A stretch of DNA of 64,000 nt, taken from assembly GCF_013744875.1 (NCBI RefSeq), contig NZ_CP059399.1:6634001-6698000 (forward strand). The letters are read 5' to 3'. Positions 34,613 to 42,916 of the stretch are shown in pieces; the first letter of the stretch is position 1; every line of letters starts with the position of its first letter. Both the position numbers and the translations under genes were made by a program. The notes below the pieces were generated by a model. It was given only the letters and a program-made list of their open reading frames with translations, did not search any database and had not been told where the DNA came from. The stretch comes from Nocardia huaxiensis (GTDB lineage: Bacteria; Actinomycetota; Actinomycetes; Mycobacteriales; Mycobacteriaceae).

Positions 34613-35754
34613 CGCTGCCCTCCCTGAGTGCCGAAAAGCCCACTGGGAATGGTCAATCCGGGAATCTGCGGCAGATTCGACAGCAGCGGCGTTCCCGGCG
34701 GCGCCGTCTGCGCCCCTGCCGCAACGACTTTCGGGTCACCGGCCAGATAGGGCAGGCCCGCGAGCAAGAGTTGCACCTGAAGTGAGACCGTCCCATCGGG
34801 ATTGGTGACGAAGGCTTTGTCGACCTGGCCGAGCAACTGCGGCAGCCGGGTGTAGAAACTGGTGAGGCCGCCGGCCGCGCCGCTGATCGGGTGCAGAATG
34901 CTCAGCACCGCGTCGATGAACTGGGTGAAGCCCGGTTGCGGCACGATGCCGAGCGCGTCGCCGATCACCTGCCCGATGAGGGTCACGATGGCTTCCAGAT
35001 CGTCGTGCCGCTCGGTGAGGAAGGCGATGCGCGCCGACTGCGCGCGGAAGACCTCGAGTGCGCTGCGCGCGAAGGACTTCGCGTCCTCGCTCAGCCGCGC
35101 GCCCTCCTGGATTCCCGGCCGGGGATCCAGGCCCACCAGAATGTCGTCGCCGACCTTCATGCGGCCGATGTCGATGGCGGTGCCGATCATCTTGCCGATA
35201 CCCTCGGCGCTGCCCTCGAAGGAGAGCACCGCACCGATGCGCGCGGCCGGACCGGTGTCGATCTTGGCCAGCTGATCGCCGACCATGCGGATCACCGAGG
35301 TGACGGTGACCGTCTTGGCGTCCTTGGGCAGAGTGACGGTGGCGCCGTCGCTGAGCCGATTGCCGCGCGGACCCAGATAGAACAGTTCGACGGCGGTGAT
35401 GCCCAAAGTGTTCGACGAGATGAACCGCGCCTGCATATTGTCGGCGAGGAATTTCGCGGCCTCGGGCTCCACCTTGATCTGGAGCAATTGCTTTTCCGCG
35501 CCCTGGGTTTCGATCCTGGAGATCGAACCGATGCGCAATCCGTCCATCTTGACGTCCGCGCCCTCGACGACGCCCTCACCGACCTGTTCGGCCTCGATAT
35601 TGATGGTGAACTTCGGTGAGAAGCCGCCCTTGACGTAGGTGGCGAACAGCATTGAGACCACCAGCAGCACCGCGCCGCCGACAAGGCCGGTCAGCAGCAG
35701 CTGCCACGGTTTGGGACCGCGCCCGTTGATGGCTTGAAATCTGGCTATTCCCAT
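34609..35754 (-). CDS. mceA: MceA, MCE-family protein
   Basis: A 381-residue MCE protein, first of the six. Seen: membrane anchor ('WQLLLTGLVGGAVLLVVSMLFATYV', about 17-41), MCE domain ('FTINIEAEQVGEGVVEGADVKMDGLRIGSISRIE', about 49-82), a long helical part, and a C-terminus rich in Pro/Gly ('LPQIPGLTIPSGLFG'). It begins 3 nt after yrbEB. Which mce locus (1-4 type) this is cannot be told by reading alone. Confidence 0.93.
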   Translation of the reverse strand: MGIARFQAINGRGPKPWQLLLTGLVGGAVLLVVSMLFATYVKGGFSPKFTINIEAEQVGEGVVEGADVKMDGLRIGSISRIETQGAEKQLLQIKVEPEAAKFLADNMQARFISSNTLGITAVELFYLGPRGNRLSDGATVTLPKDAKTVTVTSVIRMVGDQLAKIDTGPAARIGAVLSFEGSAEGIGKMIGTAIDIGRMKVGDDILVGLDPRPGIQEGARLSEDAKSFARSALEVFRAQSARIAFLTERHDDLEAIVTLIGQVIGDALGIVPQPGFTQFIDAVLSILHPISGAAGGLTSFYTRLPQLLGQVDKAFVTNPDGTVSLQVQLLLAGLPYLAGDPKVVAAGAQTAPPGTPLLSNLPQIPGLTIPSGLFGTQGGQR

Positions 35755-35757
35755 GCG

Positions 35758-36618
35758 CTATCCCGTTATTCGAATATCGCTGACGAACATCCCCCACAGC
35801 GCGGTGGTCAGCGTCAGATCCAGAATGATGATCAGCACCAGGCTGGCGCGAATGGCACGACCGGAGGCGACCCCCACGCCCTCCGGCCCGCCCGAGGCGT
35901 AGAAGCCGTAGTAGGAGTGCACCAGAATCACCACGACCACGAAGACGATGGCCTTGAACAGCGAACGGAAGATGTCCGCCGGATTCAGGAAGGCCTGGAA
36001 GTAATGGTCGTAGGTGCCCCCGGCCTGACCGTGCACCACCTTGATGAAGAAGGCGGTCGCGAAATAGCTGCACGCCAGTGAGGCCAGGTAGACCGGGATC
36101 ACGATCAGCACACCGGCGATCACGCGCGTGGTCACCACGAACGGAATCGGTTCCACCGCAGTGGCTTCCAGCGCGTCGATCTCCTCCGAGATGCGCATCG
36201 CGCCCACCTCCGCGGTGATGCGGCAGCCGGCCTGCGCGGCGAAGGCGATGGCCGCGATGAGCGGGGCCAGTTCGCGGGTATTGGCGAAGGACGACAGGAA
36301 TCCGGTGAGCGGCCCCATGCCCAGCATGTCCAGCAGCCGGAAGGCTTCGATGCCGATCATGGCGCCGGTCATGAGACCCATGAACACCACCACACCGACG
36401 GTGCCGCCGCCCACGATGACCCGGCCGTTGCCCCAGCCGATATCCATGAAGACGACACCGATCTGGCGACGATAACGATGCAGCGTGCGTGGCACGGCAC
36501 GCAATACGTGATAGGCGAAAGCGAATTGATGACCGAGCGCCACCAGGGGCACGATGCTGTTACCGGCCCGCTGGATCGAACGTTCCCCCAGCGCCCGGTA
36601 TTTGGATGGCACTACCAT
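35758..36618 (-). CDS. yrbEB: YrbEB, MlaE-type permease of the Mce transporter
   Basis: A 286-residue integral membrane permease (MlaE family) that forms the channel with YrbEA, powered by the MceG/Mkl ATPase encoded elsewhere. Seen: 'VIVGGGTVGVVVFMGLMTGAMIGIEAF', the cytoplasmic coupling region 'AQAGCRITAEVGAMRISEEIDALEATAVEPIPFVVTTRVIAG', and 'SYYGFYASGGPEGVGVASGRAIRASLV' near the end, all standard MlaE motifs. Its ATG directly follows the yrbEA stop codon. Confidence 0.93.
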   Translation of the reverse strand: MVVPSKYRALGERSIQRAGNSIVPLVALGHQFAFAYHVLRAVPRTLHRYRRQIGVVFMDIGWGNGRVIVGGGTVGVVVFMGLMTGAMIGIEAFRLLDMLGMGPLTGFLSSFANTRELAPLIAAIAFAAQAGCRITAEVGAMRISEEIDALEATAVEPIPFVVTTRVIAGVLIVIPVYLASLACSYFATAFFIKVVHGQAGGTYDHYFQAFLNPADIFRSLFKAIVFVVVVILVHSYYGFYASGGPEGVGVASGRAIRASLVLIIILDLTLTTALWGMFVSDIRITG

Positions 36619-37515
36619 TCAGAACCCCATACTGTCCGGGAACCAGATCGTCAGCAGCTGGGTGATGAGCACATTCGCGGCGAAGGTGGTCATGACGCCC
36701 AGCACGACGGTGGCGTTCACGCAATCGGCCACGCCTTTGGGACCGCCGGAAGCCTCGAATCCGCGCTGGCTGGCGACCAATACCACCAGCAGTCCGAAAA
36801 TCGTGGTCTTGACGATCGCGATAATGAGATCGCTGGTGCTGGCGAACGCGGCGAAGGAATTGAAGAAGGCCCCCGGCACCCCGCCCTGAATGAGCGTCAT
36901 GGCGTAGATCGTCGACATGCCGACGAAGACGACGAGCACGCACATGAGCGGACCCACGATGAACATGGCCGCCAAGCGCGGCGCCACCAGGCGATGATTC
37001 GGATTGATGCCCAGCGTGCGGATGGCGTCGATTTCCTCGCGGATCTTGCGGGCGCCCAGGTCCGCGGCCACCGCCGCGCCCACCGCGCCACCCATGAGAA
37101 TGCCCGAAACCATGGGCGCCGCTTGGCGAATCACGCCCAGCCCGCCCGCGGCGCCGGCCTGCGAGGTCGCGCCCACCTGGGCGGCCAGTGAACCGGCCTG
37201 CAGCTGGATGATCGCGCCCAGCGGCACCGAGATGAGGATCGCCGGCCAGCCGGACACGCTCATCATGAACCAGGCCTGCGAAAGTGTTTCGCGCCAAGGG
37301 TGATTCAGCTTCGCGATATCGCGCACCAGCCCGTAGCCGGAGTCCACGGCGAGCAGCACGAGTCGCCCGAAGGTGCCGATCGAGCCGAGCAGCGTATTCC
37401 ACGCCCACGACACCAGGGCCACGATCGGCCGCAGGATGGGCGGAAACTGCCGGCGCGGGGCCGCGAGTTCGTCGTCGATATCCGGTCGACCGTCCTCGAC
37501 CGCTATCGCATCCAT
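36619..37515 (-). CDS. yrbEA: YrbEA, MlaE-type permease of the Mce transporter
   Basis: First gene of the mce operon, 298 residues. Seen: hydrophilic N-terminus, then MlaE permease helices with 'ISVPLGAIIQLQAGSLAAQVG', the coupling segment 'AAVAADLGARKIREEIDAIRTLGINPNHRLVAPRLAAMF' and 'GFEASGGPKGVADCVNATVV'. The open frame runs to 37623; ATG 37515 ('MDAIAVEDGRPD') is preferred. Palindromic operator site 1 lies 52 nt upstream of this start, so control of the entire nine-gene transport operon plus mas genes is likely. Confidence 0.9.
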   Translation of the reverse strand: MDAIAVEDGRPDIDDELAAPRRQFPPILRPIVALVSWAWNTLLGSIGTFGRLVLLAVDSGYGLVRDIAKLNHPWRETLSQAWFMMSVSGWPAILISVPLGAIIQLQAGSLAAQVGATSQAGAAGGLGVIRQAAPMVSGILMGGAVGAAVAADLGARKIREEIDAIRTLGINPNHRLVAPRLAAMFIVGPLMCVLVVFVGMSTIYAMTLIQGGVPGAFFNSFAAFASTSDLIIAIVKTTIFGLLVVLVASQRGFEASGGPKGVADCVNATVVLGVMTTFAANVLITQLLTIWFPDSMGF

Positions 37516-37566
37516 GTCAGCCCTTTCCGGACGCCACACATGTGCATTGCATACCTCCCCTAGCAG

Positions 37567-37577
37567 CGTCTGAGACA
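37567..37577. promoter_or_regulatory. Operator site 1 (mce operon)
   Basis: CGTCTGAGACA, one mismatch from the palindrome TGTCTGAGACA that recurs in this region. It is 52 nt upstream of the yrbEA start. A TAGATT hexamer (37584-37579, reading toward yrbEA) partly overlaps it. Confidence 0.75.
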
Positions 37578-37630
37578 ATCTACCCAAATGAGGACGGCAT
37601 TGTCCCCGGTTTCCGTAAGCCAATCGATGA

Positions 37631-38239
37631 TTAGGGCGTCCACCATTCGACTACGGCCTGCACCGCAGGATCCCCGCCGTCCCGGACAATCGTCAGGGCG
37701 GATTCCGTCAGCTGGATGGCGAGTCCGGCACCCGCGCCGGACCAGCGTCCGCCGCCGCCGGCGACGCCGGTGCGCAGCGGGGTGCCCGAGACCAGGTCGT
37801 ACGCCTTGAAATAGCTGCCGCACACGACGAACAGCGTCTGCGCCGTGGACCCGATCACCGTGGCGCGGTGCCACTCGTCGCAGCGCGCCGAGGCGCCGTC
37901 ACCGCCGAACCAGCCGTAGTCGTTCGCCATGACGTTCACGAAGTCCGGCCGGCCGGTGACCGGCGCGCCGGTGTAGGCGGCGGCATCGGGCAGCTGCGGC
38001 GGGATCTGTTCCGGTGGCACAACGACTTTCACGGTGGTGGTCGCCGACCGGGTGGTGGGCACGATTGTCGTCGGCGGCGCGGGTGGCGCCTCGGCGACGA
38101 CGATGATCGGCGGCGGCGTGCCCTGATGGGTGCGGAAGTACGTCGCCAGACCGGCTCCCCCGCCGATCATGAGCGCCGAGATTCCCACCGCCGCCGCGTA
38201 TGCCGTCACCGTTGCCCGGGGGTTTCCCAACCTCACCAC
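37631..38239 (-). CDS. Membrane-anchored protein of unknown function
   Basis: A 202-residue protein. Seen: short N-terminus, one membrane helix ('VTAYAAAVGISALMIGGGAGLATYF', about 10-34), a Pro/Thr-rich linker, then an external domain of about 120 residues ('GRPDFVNVMANDYGWFGGDGASARCDEWHRATVIGSTAQTLFVVCGSYFKAYDL') with two cysteines and a C-terminal 'AVVEWWTP'. Not recognised. GTG 38239 follows AGGAGGGG. It diverges from the Mtb12-like lipoprotein gene and shares with it a weak copy of the operator palindrome. Confidence 0.68.
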   Translation of the reverse strand: MVRLGNPRATVTAYAAAVGISALMIGGGAGLATYFRTHQGTPPPIIVVAEAPPAPPTTIVPTTRSATTTVKVVVPPEQIPPQLPDAAAYTGAPVTGRPDFVNVMANDYGWFGGDGASARCDEWHRATVIGSTAQTLFVVCGSYFKAYDLVSGTPLRTGVAGGGGRWSGAGAGLAIQLTESALTIVRDGGDPAVQAVVEWWTP

Positions 38240-38271
38240 CGGCCCCTCCTGCTTTGTCAATCTTGTCCAGC

Positions 38272-38293
38272 TGACTGGGACAGTGGTTAGCAT
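38272..38293. promoter_or_regulatory. Weak operator copy (site 8) and -10 TAGCAT
   Basis: TGACTGGGACA (38272-38282) differs at two positions from TGTCTGAGACA. TAGCAT (38288-38293) follows 5 nt later, reading toward the lipoprotein gene at 38352. It lies in the divergent intergenic region where a regulon member would be expected. Confidence 0.35.
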
Positions 38294-38351
38294 ACTGGGG
38301 CGCAGCGCATTTACAACCGCGAACTGCGATCGAGCTCACAGGAGGACACGA

Positions 38352-38876
38352 GTGAACATCCAGCATAAGAATGCTTTTCTGCTGGCAGCGACCGGCGTAG
38401 CACTGTCCCTGACACTGACAGCGTGCGGCGGCAGCAATGTCCGTAATCCGGACTCCGTCATCACTGTGGCCCCCACCACAACCGCGGCGACCACCATGGC
38501 AAATGGCAAGCTACCCGATCCGCTGACCGCCGAGCAGCTCGATCAGAAGCTGCAGAACCTCTTCGGCAAGAAGGAGGTCTCCGACGATCAGCGGCTGGCC
38601 GTGGTGCAGAACGGCGAGAAGTTCCGCTCGGATCTGCCCTCCCTGGTGAAGGCCATGAACGAGAACCCCAATGCGACCTTCGGTGTCGTACCGAATTCGG
38701 TTGTGCTCAACGGGGACACGCTCGAGGCCGAGTTCTGGCTGGACAAGGACGGCAATGGGAACCGGCGCTCGGCGCCGCTGAATCTCGTTGCGGCCAACGG
38801 GGAATGGAAGATCACCTCCGCCGACATCTGCGGTCTGCTGGCCCAGACCGACTACAAGTCGCCGGCGTGCTCGTAA
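38352..38876 (+). CDS. Mtb12-like lipoprotein
   Basis: A 174-residue lipoprotein. Seen: signal peptide with lipobox 'TLTAC' (Cys25), a Thr-rich linker, then a domain beginning 'LPDPLTAEQLDQKLQNLFGKKEVSDDQRLAVVQNGE' and ending 'NLVAANGEWKITSADICGLLAQ', similar in order and spacing to the secreted mycobacterial antigen Mtb12 (CFP-2). Function of that family is not known. GTG 38352 follows GGAGGA. First gene of a probable operon with the MmpL transporter (35 nt gap) and the small exported protein. Confidence 0.72.
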   Translation: MNIQHKNAFLLAATGVALSLTLTACGGSNVRNPDSVITVAPTTTAATTMANGKLPDPLTAEQLDQKLQNLFGKKEVSDDQRLAVVQNGEKFRSDLPSLVKAMNENPNATFGVVPNSVVLNGDTLEAEFWLDKDGNGNRRSAPLNLVAANGEWKITSADICGLLAQTDYKSPACS

Positions 38877-38911
38877 TCGGGGAATAGACCGCAACAAGGG
38901 GAGGTCCGATC

Positions 38912-41116
38912 GTGTTTCACTGGCTGGGGCGGTGGGTGTATCGCGCGCGATACGCGGTCATCGTGGGATTCGTTGTGGTGATGGGGGTTTCGGGGGCCTA
39001 CGGGCTGGGTTATCAGGACCGGCTCACCGCCAAGGGGTACTTCGACGAGACGAGCGAATCGGTGCTCGGCACCGAACTCGCCGATGACGTCTTCGGGCGG
39101 GATTTCGACGGCGACGTCATCGCGCTCTACACCGCCCCGCCGGGCAAACACATCACCGACGCGGAATTCGACACCGCGGGCAGCGCGCTCACCCAGCGGC
39201 TGCTCACCGAATACCGCACGCAGATCAAGGATGTGAGCGGGTACTGGAACGGCAGTCTGGGCAAGGCGCGCTTCCTCACCAAGGACGCGGACCAGGCGTT
39301 CATCAGCATCGGCCTGCAGGGCGACGGGGACCAGGACAGCGTCGAGTTCTACCGCCAGATCCACGACAAGCTCGGCATACCGGGGCTGGATGTGCAGGTC
39401 GCCGGGCGGGTTCCGGTGTCCGACGAGGTCGGGCTCACCATGCAGCACGATGTCGAGCGCATGCACCTGATCGCGCTGCCGCTGGTGGCGATCGTGCTGT
39501 TCTTCGTCTTCGGCGGCGTTATCGCAGCATCGCTGCCGATGATCATCGGCGGGCTCACCATCGCGGGCGCGTGGGGGGTCATGAATCTGTTCACCGGGTT
39601 CATGCCCGTGAACACCATTGCCGACGCGGTGCTTTCGCTCATCGGGCTGGGGCTGGCCATCGACTACGGGCTGTTCATGGTGAGCCGGTTCCGGGAGGAG
39701 ATCGCCGAGGGCGCGAGCGTGGAAGACGCGGTGCGGACCACGGTTTCGACGGCCGGGCGGACGATCGCGTTCTCCGCCACCATCATCGTAGTGTGCGTGG
39801 CCGGGGCGCTCATCTTCCCGATGGTGTTCCTGCGCTCGGCGGCCACGGCGGCGCTGGTCGCCGTTGTGCTGGCGGCGGTGCTGTCCATCACGGTGCTGCC
39901 GGCCATGCTGGGGGTGCTCGGAAAACGCGTGGACGCCTTCGGATTCCGGGCGTTCAACCGGACCAGGACCACCGCGCAGATCGACGCGTCGTTCTGGTCG
40001 CGGCTGTCGCTGTGGTCGATGCAGCGGCCCGCGCTGCTGGCGGTGCCGATCATCGCGGTGCTGGGCGGATTGCTGATCCCGTTCTTCCAGGTCGAATGGG
40101 GCACCGACATGACCGAGAAGTATCTGCCGCCCAACAATGAAACTCGAACGGCGCAGCAGGATTTCGACGCCGCCTTCCCCACCGAACGGGTCTTCCCGCT
40201 CAAGCTGGTCATCGACGGCGCGGACCGGGCCACCGCCAATGTCATCGCCGACACGGCGAGCAAGGCCGTCGCCGACGGCCTCACCGGGGAATTCAAGAAA
40301 CCCTTCTCCAATGGCGTGGCCCGGGAGGGCGCGAACGTCCGGGTGTTCACCGCCGGACTGAAGGAGGGCGCGGACACCGACGCCATCATCGGGACGCTGC
40401 GCACCATCCAGCCGCCGGAGGGGGTGCGGCTGTATGTCACCGGCATGCCGGCGCTCGGGCGCGACACTCTCGACGGGCTGGTCGACCGCATGCCCATGCT
40501 GCTGGCGATCCTCGTGCTCGCCTCGTTCGTGATGATGTTCCTGGCGTTCGGCTCGTTCGTGCTGCCGATCAAGGCGATCTTCGTGAGCTTCCTGAGCCTC
40601 ACGGCCACCCTGGGCTTCCTGACCTACGTCTTCTACGACGGGCACGGGGCGCGGCTGCTGGACTTCACGCCGCAGCCGCTGTTCGTGCCGATTCTGGTGA
40701 TCATGATCGCGATCATCTTCGGGCTGTCCACCGACTACGAGATCTTCCTCATGTCACGCATGGCCGAGGCCCGCGAGAAGGGCGCCGCCACACCGGAAGC
40801 CATTCGATACGGCACCGCGCACACCGGCGGCATCATCACCGCGGCGGCGCTGGTGCTGATCGTGGTGACCGGGTCGTTCGGGCTGTCGGAGATCGTGCTC
40901 ATGAAGTACATCGCCTACGGCATGATCGTGGCACTCATCCTGGACGCCACCATCATTCGCATGCTGCTGGTGCCCGCCGTCATGAAGCTGCTGGGCGACG
41001 CCTGCTGGTGGGCGCCGGGCTGGGCCAAGCGGCTGCACCGGCGCATCGGGCTGGCCGAGTACGAGACCCGGGACGAAGCGCCGAAAAACACCGTCGCGGA
41101 GGAGATTCCGGCATGA
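38912..41116 (+). CDS. MmpL-family RND lipid transporter
   Basis: A 734-residue RND transporter that exports lipids or glycolipids to the envelope, driven by protons. Seen: two repeats, each one helix, a periplasmic domain and five or six helices, with the Asp-Tyr proton-relay pairs 'GLGLAIDYGLFMVSRFREE' and 'IFGLSTDYEIFLMSRMAEA'. Also seen: 'TVSTAGRTIAFSATIIV', the substrate-channel region 'GTDMTEKYLPPNNETRTAQQDFDAAFP', and a short basic C-terminus. GTG 38912 follows AAGGGGAGG. It overlaps the next gene by ATGA. Cargo is unknown; linkage to mce genes suggests the same lipid network. Confidence 0.92.
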   Translation: MFHWLGRWVYRARYAVIVGFVVVMGVSGAYGLGYQDRLTAKGYFDETSESVLGTELADDVFGRDFDGDVIALYTAPPGKHITDAEFDTAGSALTQRLLTEYRTQIKDVSGYWNGSLGKARFLTKDADQAFISIGLQGDGDQDSVEFYRQIHDKLGIPGLDVQVAGRVPVSDEVGLTMQHDVERMHLIALPLVAIVLFFVFGGVIAASLPMIIGGLTIAGAWGVMNLFTGFMPVNTIADAVLSLIGLGLAIDYGLFMVSRFREEIAEGASVEDAVRTTVSTAGRTIAFSATIIVVCVAGALIFPMVFLRSAATAALVAVVLAAVLSITVLPAMLGVLGKRVDAFGFRAFNRTRTTAQIDASFWSRLSLWSMQRPALLAVPIIAVLGGLLIPFFQVEWGTDMTEKYLPPNNETRTAQQDFDAAFPTERVFPLKLVIDGADRATANVIADTASKAVADGLTGEFKKPFSNGVAREGANVRVFTAGLKEGADTDAIIGTLRTIQPPEGVRLYVTGMPALGRDTLDGLVDRMPMLLAILVLASFVMMFLAFGSFVLPIKAIFVSFLSLTATLGFLTYVFYDGHGARLLDFTPQPLFVPILVIMIAIIFGLSTDYEIFLMSRMAEAREKGAATPEAIRYGTAHTGGIITAAALVLIVVTGSFGLSEIVLMKYIAYGMIVALILDATIIRMLLVPAVMKLLGDACWWAPGWAKRLHRRIGLAEYETRDEAPKNTVAEEIPA

Positions 41117-41511
41117 GAGCCCTCGCACTCGCGGCGGGCGTATTGCTCGCCGGCACACCGAACCTGCTGCCCCGCGCGGAGGCCGCGCCGCCACTGCTGA
41201 TCACCTGCGCGGACTCCTACACCGAGGAATCCCGGCTCGAAGTCAGCTGCCACAACCGGGATTCCGGAGCCGGCACGGTGGATCTGATGTATGTGTGCAG
41301 CACGCCGCTGGACTTCGGGCGTCAGATCGTGTTCAACGAGCCCGGCTTTCGCGTCGGCGGCGGGTCGACCCTGCGGCTCACCCGCGACTGCGGGGCCGAG
41401 CAGGTGGTGATCAGCTATCAGCTCTGGCCGCTCACCGCCGAGCAGCAGGCCGATATCGACGGCCGCCAAGCCAAGATCCGCGAGCAGCGCGATCAGGCCA
41501 CGCCGCGGTAG
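41113..41511 (+). CDS. Small exported protein coupled to MmpL
   Basis: A 132-residue protein. Seen: signal peptide ('MRALALAAGVLLAGTPNLLPRAEAA', about 25), then an exported domain with four cysteines ('ITCADSYTEESRLEVSCHNRD', 'VCSTPLDFG', 'RLTRDCGAEQ') that could form two disulfides, and a charged helical tail. ATG 41113 overlaps the MmpL stop (ATGA), so the two proteins are translated together and may work together. Not an MmpS protein by sequence. Confidence 0.78.
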   Translation: MRALALAAGVLLAGTPNLLPRAEAAPPLLITCADSYTEESRLEVSCHNRDSGAGTVDLMYVCSTPLDFGRQIVFNEPGFRVGGGSTLRLTRDCGAEQVVISYQLWPLTAEQQADIDGRQAKIREQRDQATPR

Positions 41512-41542
41512 GCGAGACACCTCATAGTGCAGGATCATTCAG

Positions 41543-41553
41543 TGTCTGAGACA
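41543..41553. promoter_or_regulatory. Operator site 2
   Basis: Perfect palindrome TGTCTGAGACA, 33 nt upstream of ATG 41587. Confidence 0.8.
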
Positions 41554-41586
41554 ATCTTCTCACCAAGCAGAATGGGGAGAGTTCTG

Positions 41587-42642
41587 ATGTCAAACCGACT
41601 GGCCGGCAATGGAATCGACGTGGACGCCGTCATCGAGAAACTGACCGACGCGAGCGTGGACTACTTCGTCGAACAGATCACCGGAGAAAACCTGGTGGCG
41701 CACGCGGATTCGATTCTGCGCGACATCTTCGAGATCGAAGAGGCGCTGAGAGTGTCCGACATCCTGGACCGGGAAACGATTCAGGGCAGCGTGCTGGCCA
41801 TTATCGACCTGCTCAACAGCAGCACGCTCAATCGGCATTTCTTCGAGGCCATCGCCGATGCGATCTACGACCTCGCCGCCAACGACAAATTCCGCCTCGG
41901 CGACGTGGTGGACCGCGATGGGGTCGAGAAGCTCATCGCCACCATCGCCGGCATGCATCTCATGTTCGAACGCGGGCTGGATCGGTTCGCCGAGAGCCCG
42001 ATGCTGGGGACCGTGGCGGCCACCTTCGTCAATCGCATCATGTCCGGCGCGGGTGAGGCGGTGCGCACCCGGGCCGAGAAGTATCCGCTCATGAAATCCG
42101 CGCTTTCCCTGGGTGATCGGACCGTCGGGAAGGTGCTCACCGCCGGTGACAAGGCCTTCGGCGAACGGCTGGGCGAAGCCACCGCGGCGGCGGCGCAGTT
42201 CGCGGTGCGGCGCACCAACCACGCCATCCTGACCGTCATCAAGGAAACGCCGGTCACCGACGCCGCCATGGAGGTCTACGACCTGTTCGCCAATGAACCC
42301 GTCAGCGATCTGCGCGAATTCATCGAACTCGAGGAATTGCGGGCGCTCATCGCGGCCGTGTTCGATCTGGCGACAACTGTCAAGAATCCGGAGTATCTGG
42401 CGGATCTCGTCAATGACGTGGTGTCGATCCTGCTCGACCATTATGGGGACTACACGGTGGCCGGACTGGTCAAGGAGGTCGGCATCAGCCCCGAATTCCT
42501 GCGCGACGAATTCTGCCGCTACGCACCGGCCGTCATCGAGGCGGCCAAGCAGGACGGCATCCTGGCCGGGCTCGCCCGCCGGCGCATCGAGCCGTTCTTC
42601 CGTTCCGAGCAGGTGCGCGAAATCCTTTCCAGCGCTTCCTGA
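41587..42642 (+). CDS. Uncharacterised helical protein of the regulon
   Basis: A 351-residue, nearly all-alpha, acidic protein without signal peptide or membrane helices; no family is recognised. Seen: repeated helices such as 'DAVIEKLTDASVDYFVEQIT', 'DILDRETIQGSVLAIIDLLNSSTLNRHFFEAIADAIYDLA', 'LISLGDRTVGK'-like basic turns in the middle and 'EFIELEELRALIAAVFDLATTVKNPEYLADLVNDVVSILLDHYGDYTVAGLV'. The recurring pattern of about 40 residues hints at internal repeats. ATG 41587 follows GGGGAGA. It stands between operator sites 2 and 3, a monocistronic regulon gene; a lipid-binding or scaffold role is only a guess. Confidence 0.75.
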   Translation: MSNRLAGNGIDVDAVIEKLTDASVDYFVEQITGENLVAHADSILRDIFEIEEALRVSDILDRETIQGSVLAIIDLLNSSTLNRHFFEAIADAIYDLAANDKFRLGDVVDRDGVEKLIATIAGMHLMFERGLDRFAESPMLGTVAATFVNRIMSGAGEAVRTRAEKYPLMKSALSLGDRTVGKVLTAGDKAFGERLGEATAAAAQFAVRRTNHAILTVIKETPVTDAAMEVYDLFANEPVSDLREFIELEELRALIAAVFDLATTVKNPEYLADLVNDVVSILLDHYGDYTVAGLVKEVGISPEFLRDEFCRYAPAVIEAAKQDGILAGLARRRIEPFFRSEQVREILSSAS

Positions 42643-42657
42643 TTCACCATCTTGCCT

Positions 42658-42680
42658 AATTGTCTGAGACAATTTAGGCT
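42658..42680 (+). promoter_or_regulatory. Operator site 3 with adjacent -10
   Basis: A 17-bp perfect palindrome (AATTGTCTGAGACAATT, 42658-42674) whose core TGTCTGAGACA is at 42661-42671. The -10 hexamer TAGGCT (42675-42680) starts 3 bp after the core. It is preceded by the stop of the 41587 gene at 42642. Confidence 0.85.
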
Positions 42681-42813
42681 GAGAGCGCCGGGATTCGGAT
42701 CCGATGTGTACCCCACCGGCTCCGATTCCCGGCTCGAGGTGGCCCGTCCACAACCCTCCTGTTGCCCGGCACGTGCCCACTGTTGTGCCGGACGGGCGGG
42801 CCGCCTCCACCTC

Positions 42814-42847
42814 GAAAGGCCCGGGAGCAGCCACTCCCGGGCCTTTC
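42814..42847 (+). terminator. Strong hairpin between operator site 3 and the SGNH gene
   Basis: Perfect 13-bp stem (42814-42826 with 42835-42847), 8-nt loop; the descending arm ends CCTTTC. It lies 134 nt after the -10 of site 3 and 70 nt before the next start codon, so it could end a short transcript or attenuate the esterase gene. Confidence 0.65.
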
Positions 42848-42916
42848 CGCAGGCGACCGCAGCAACGACAATGGCGGGAAGGACACTCGCTGTCGGATCG
42901 ACCGGAGGTGCTGCCC

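Noticed and set aside
38852..40645. 597-codon minus-strand frame opposite the MmpL gene
   Set aside because: Composition is His/Arg/Asp-rich shadow of a high-GC gene; the MmpL reading frame with its DY motifs is clearly the real one.
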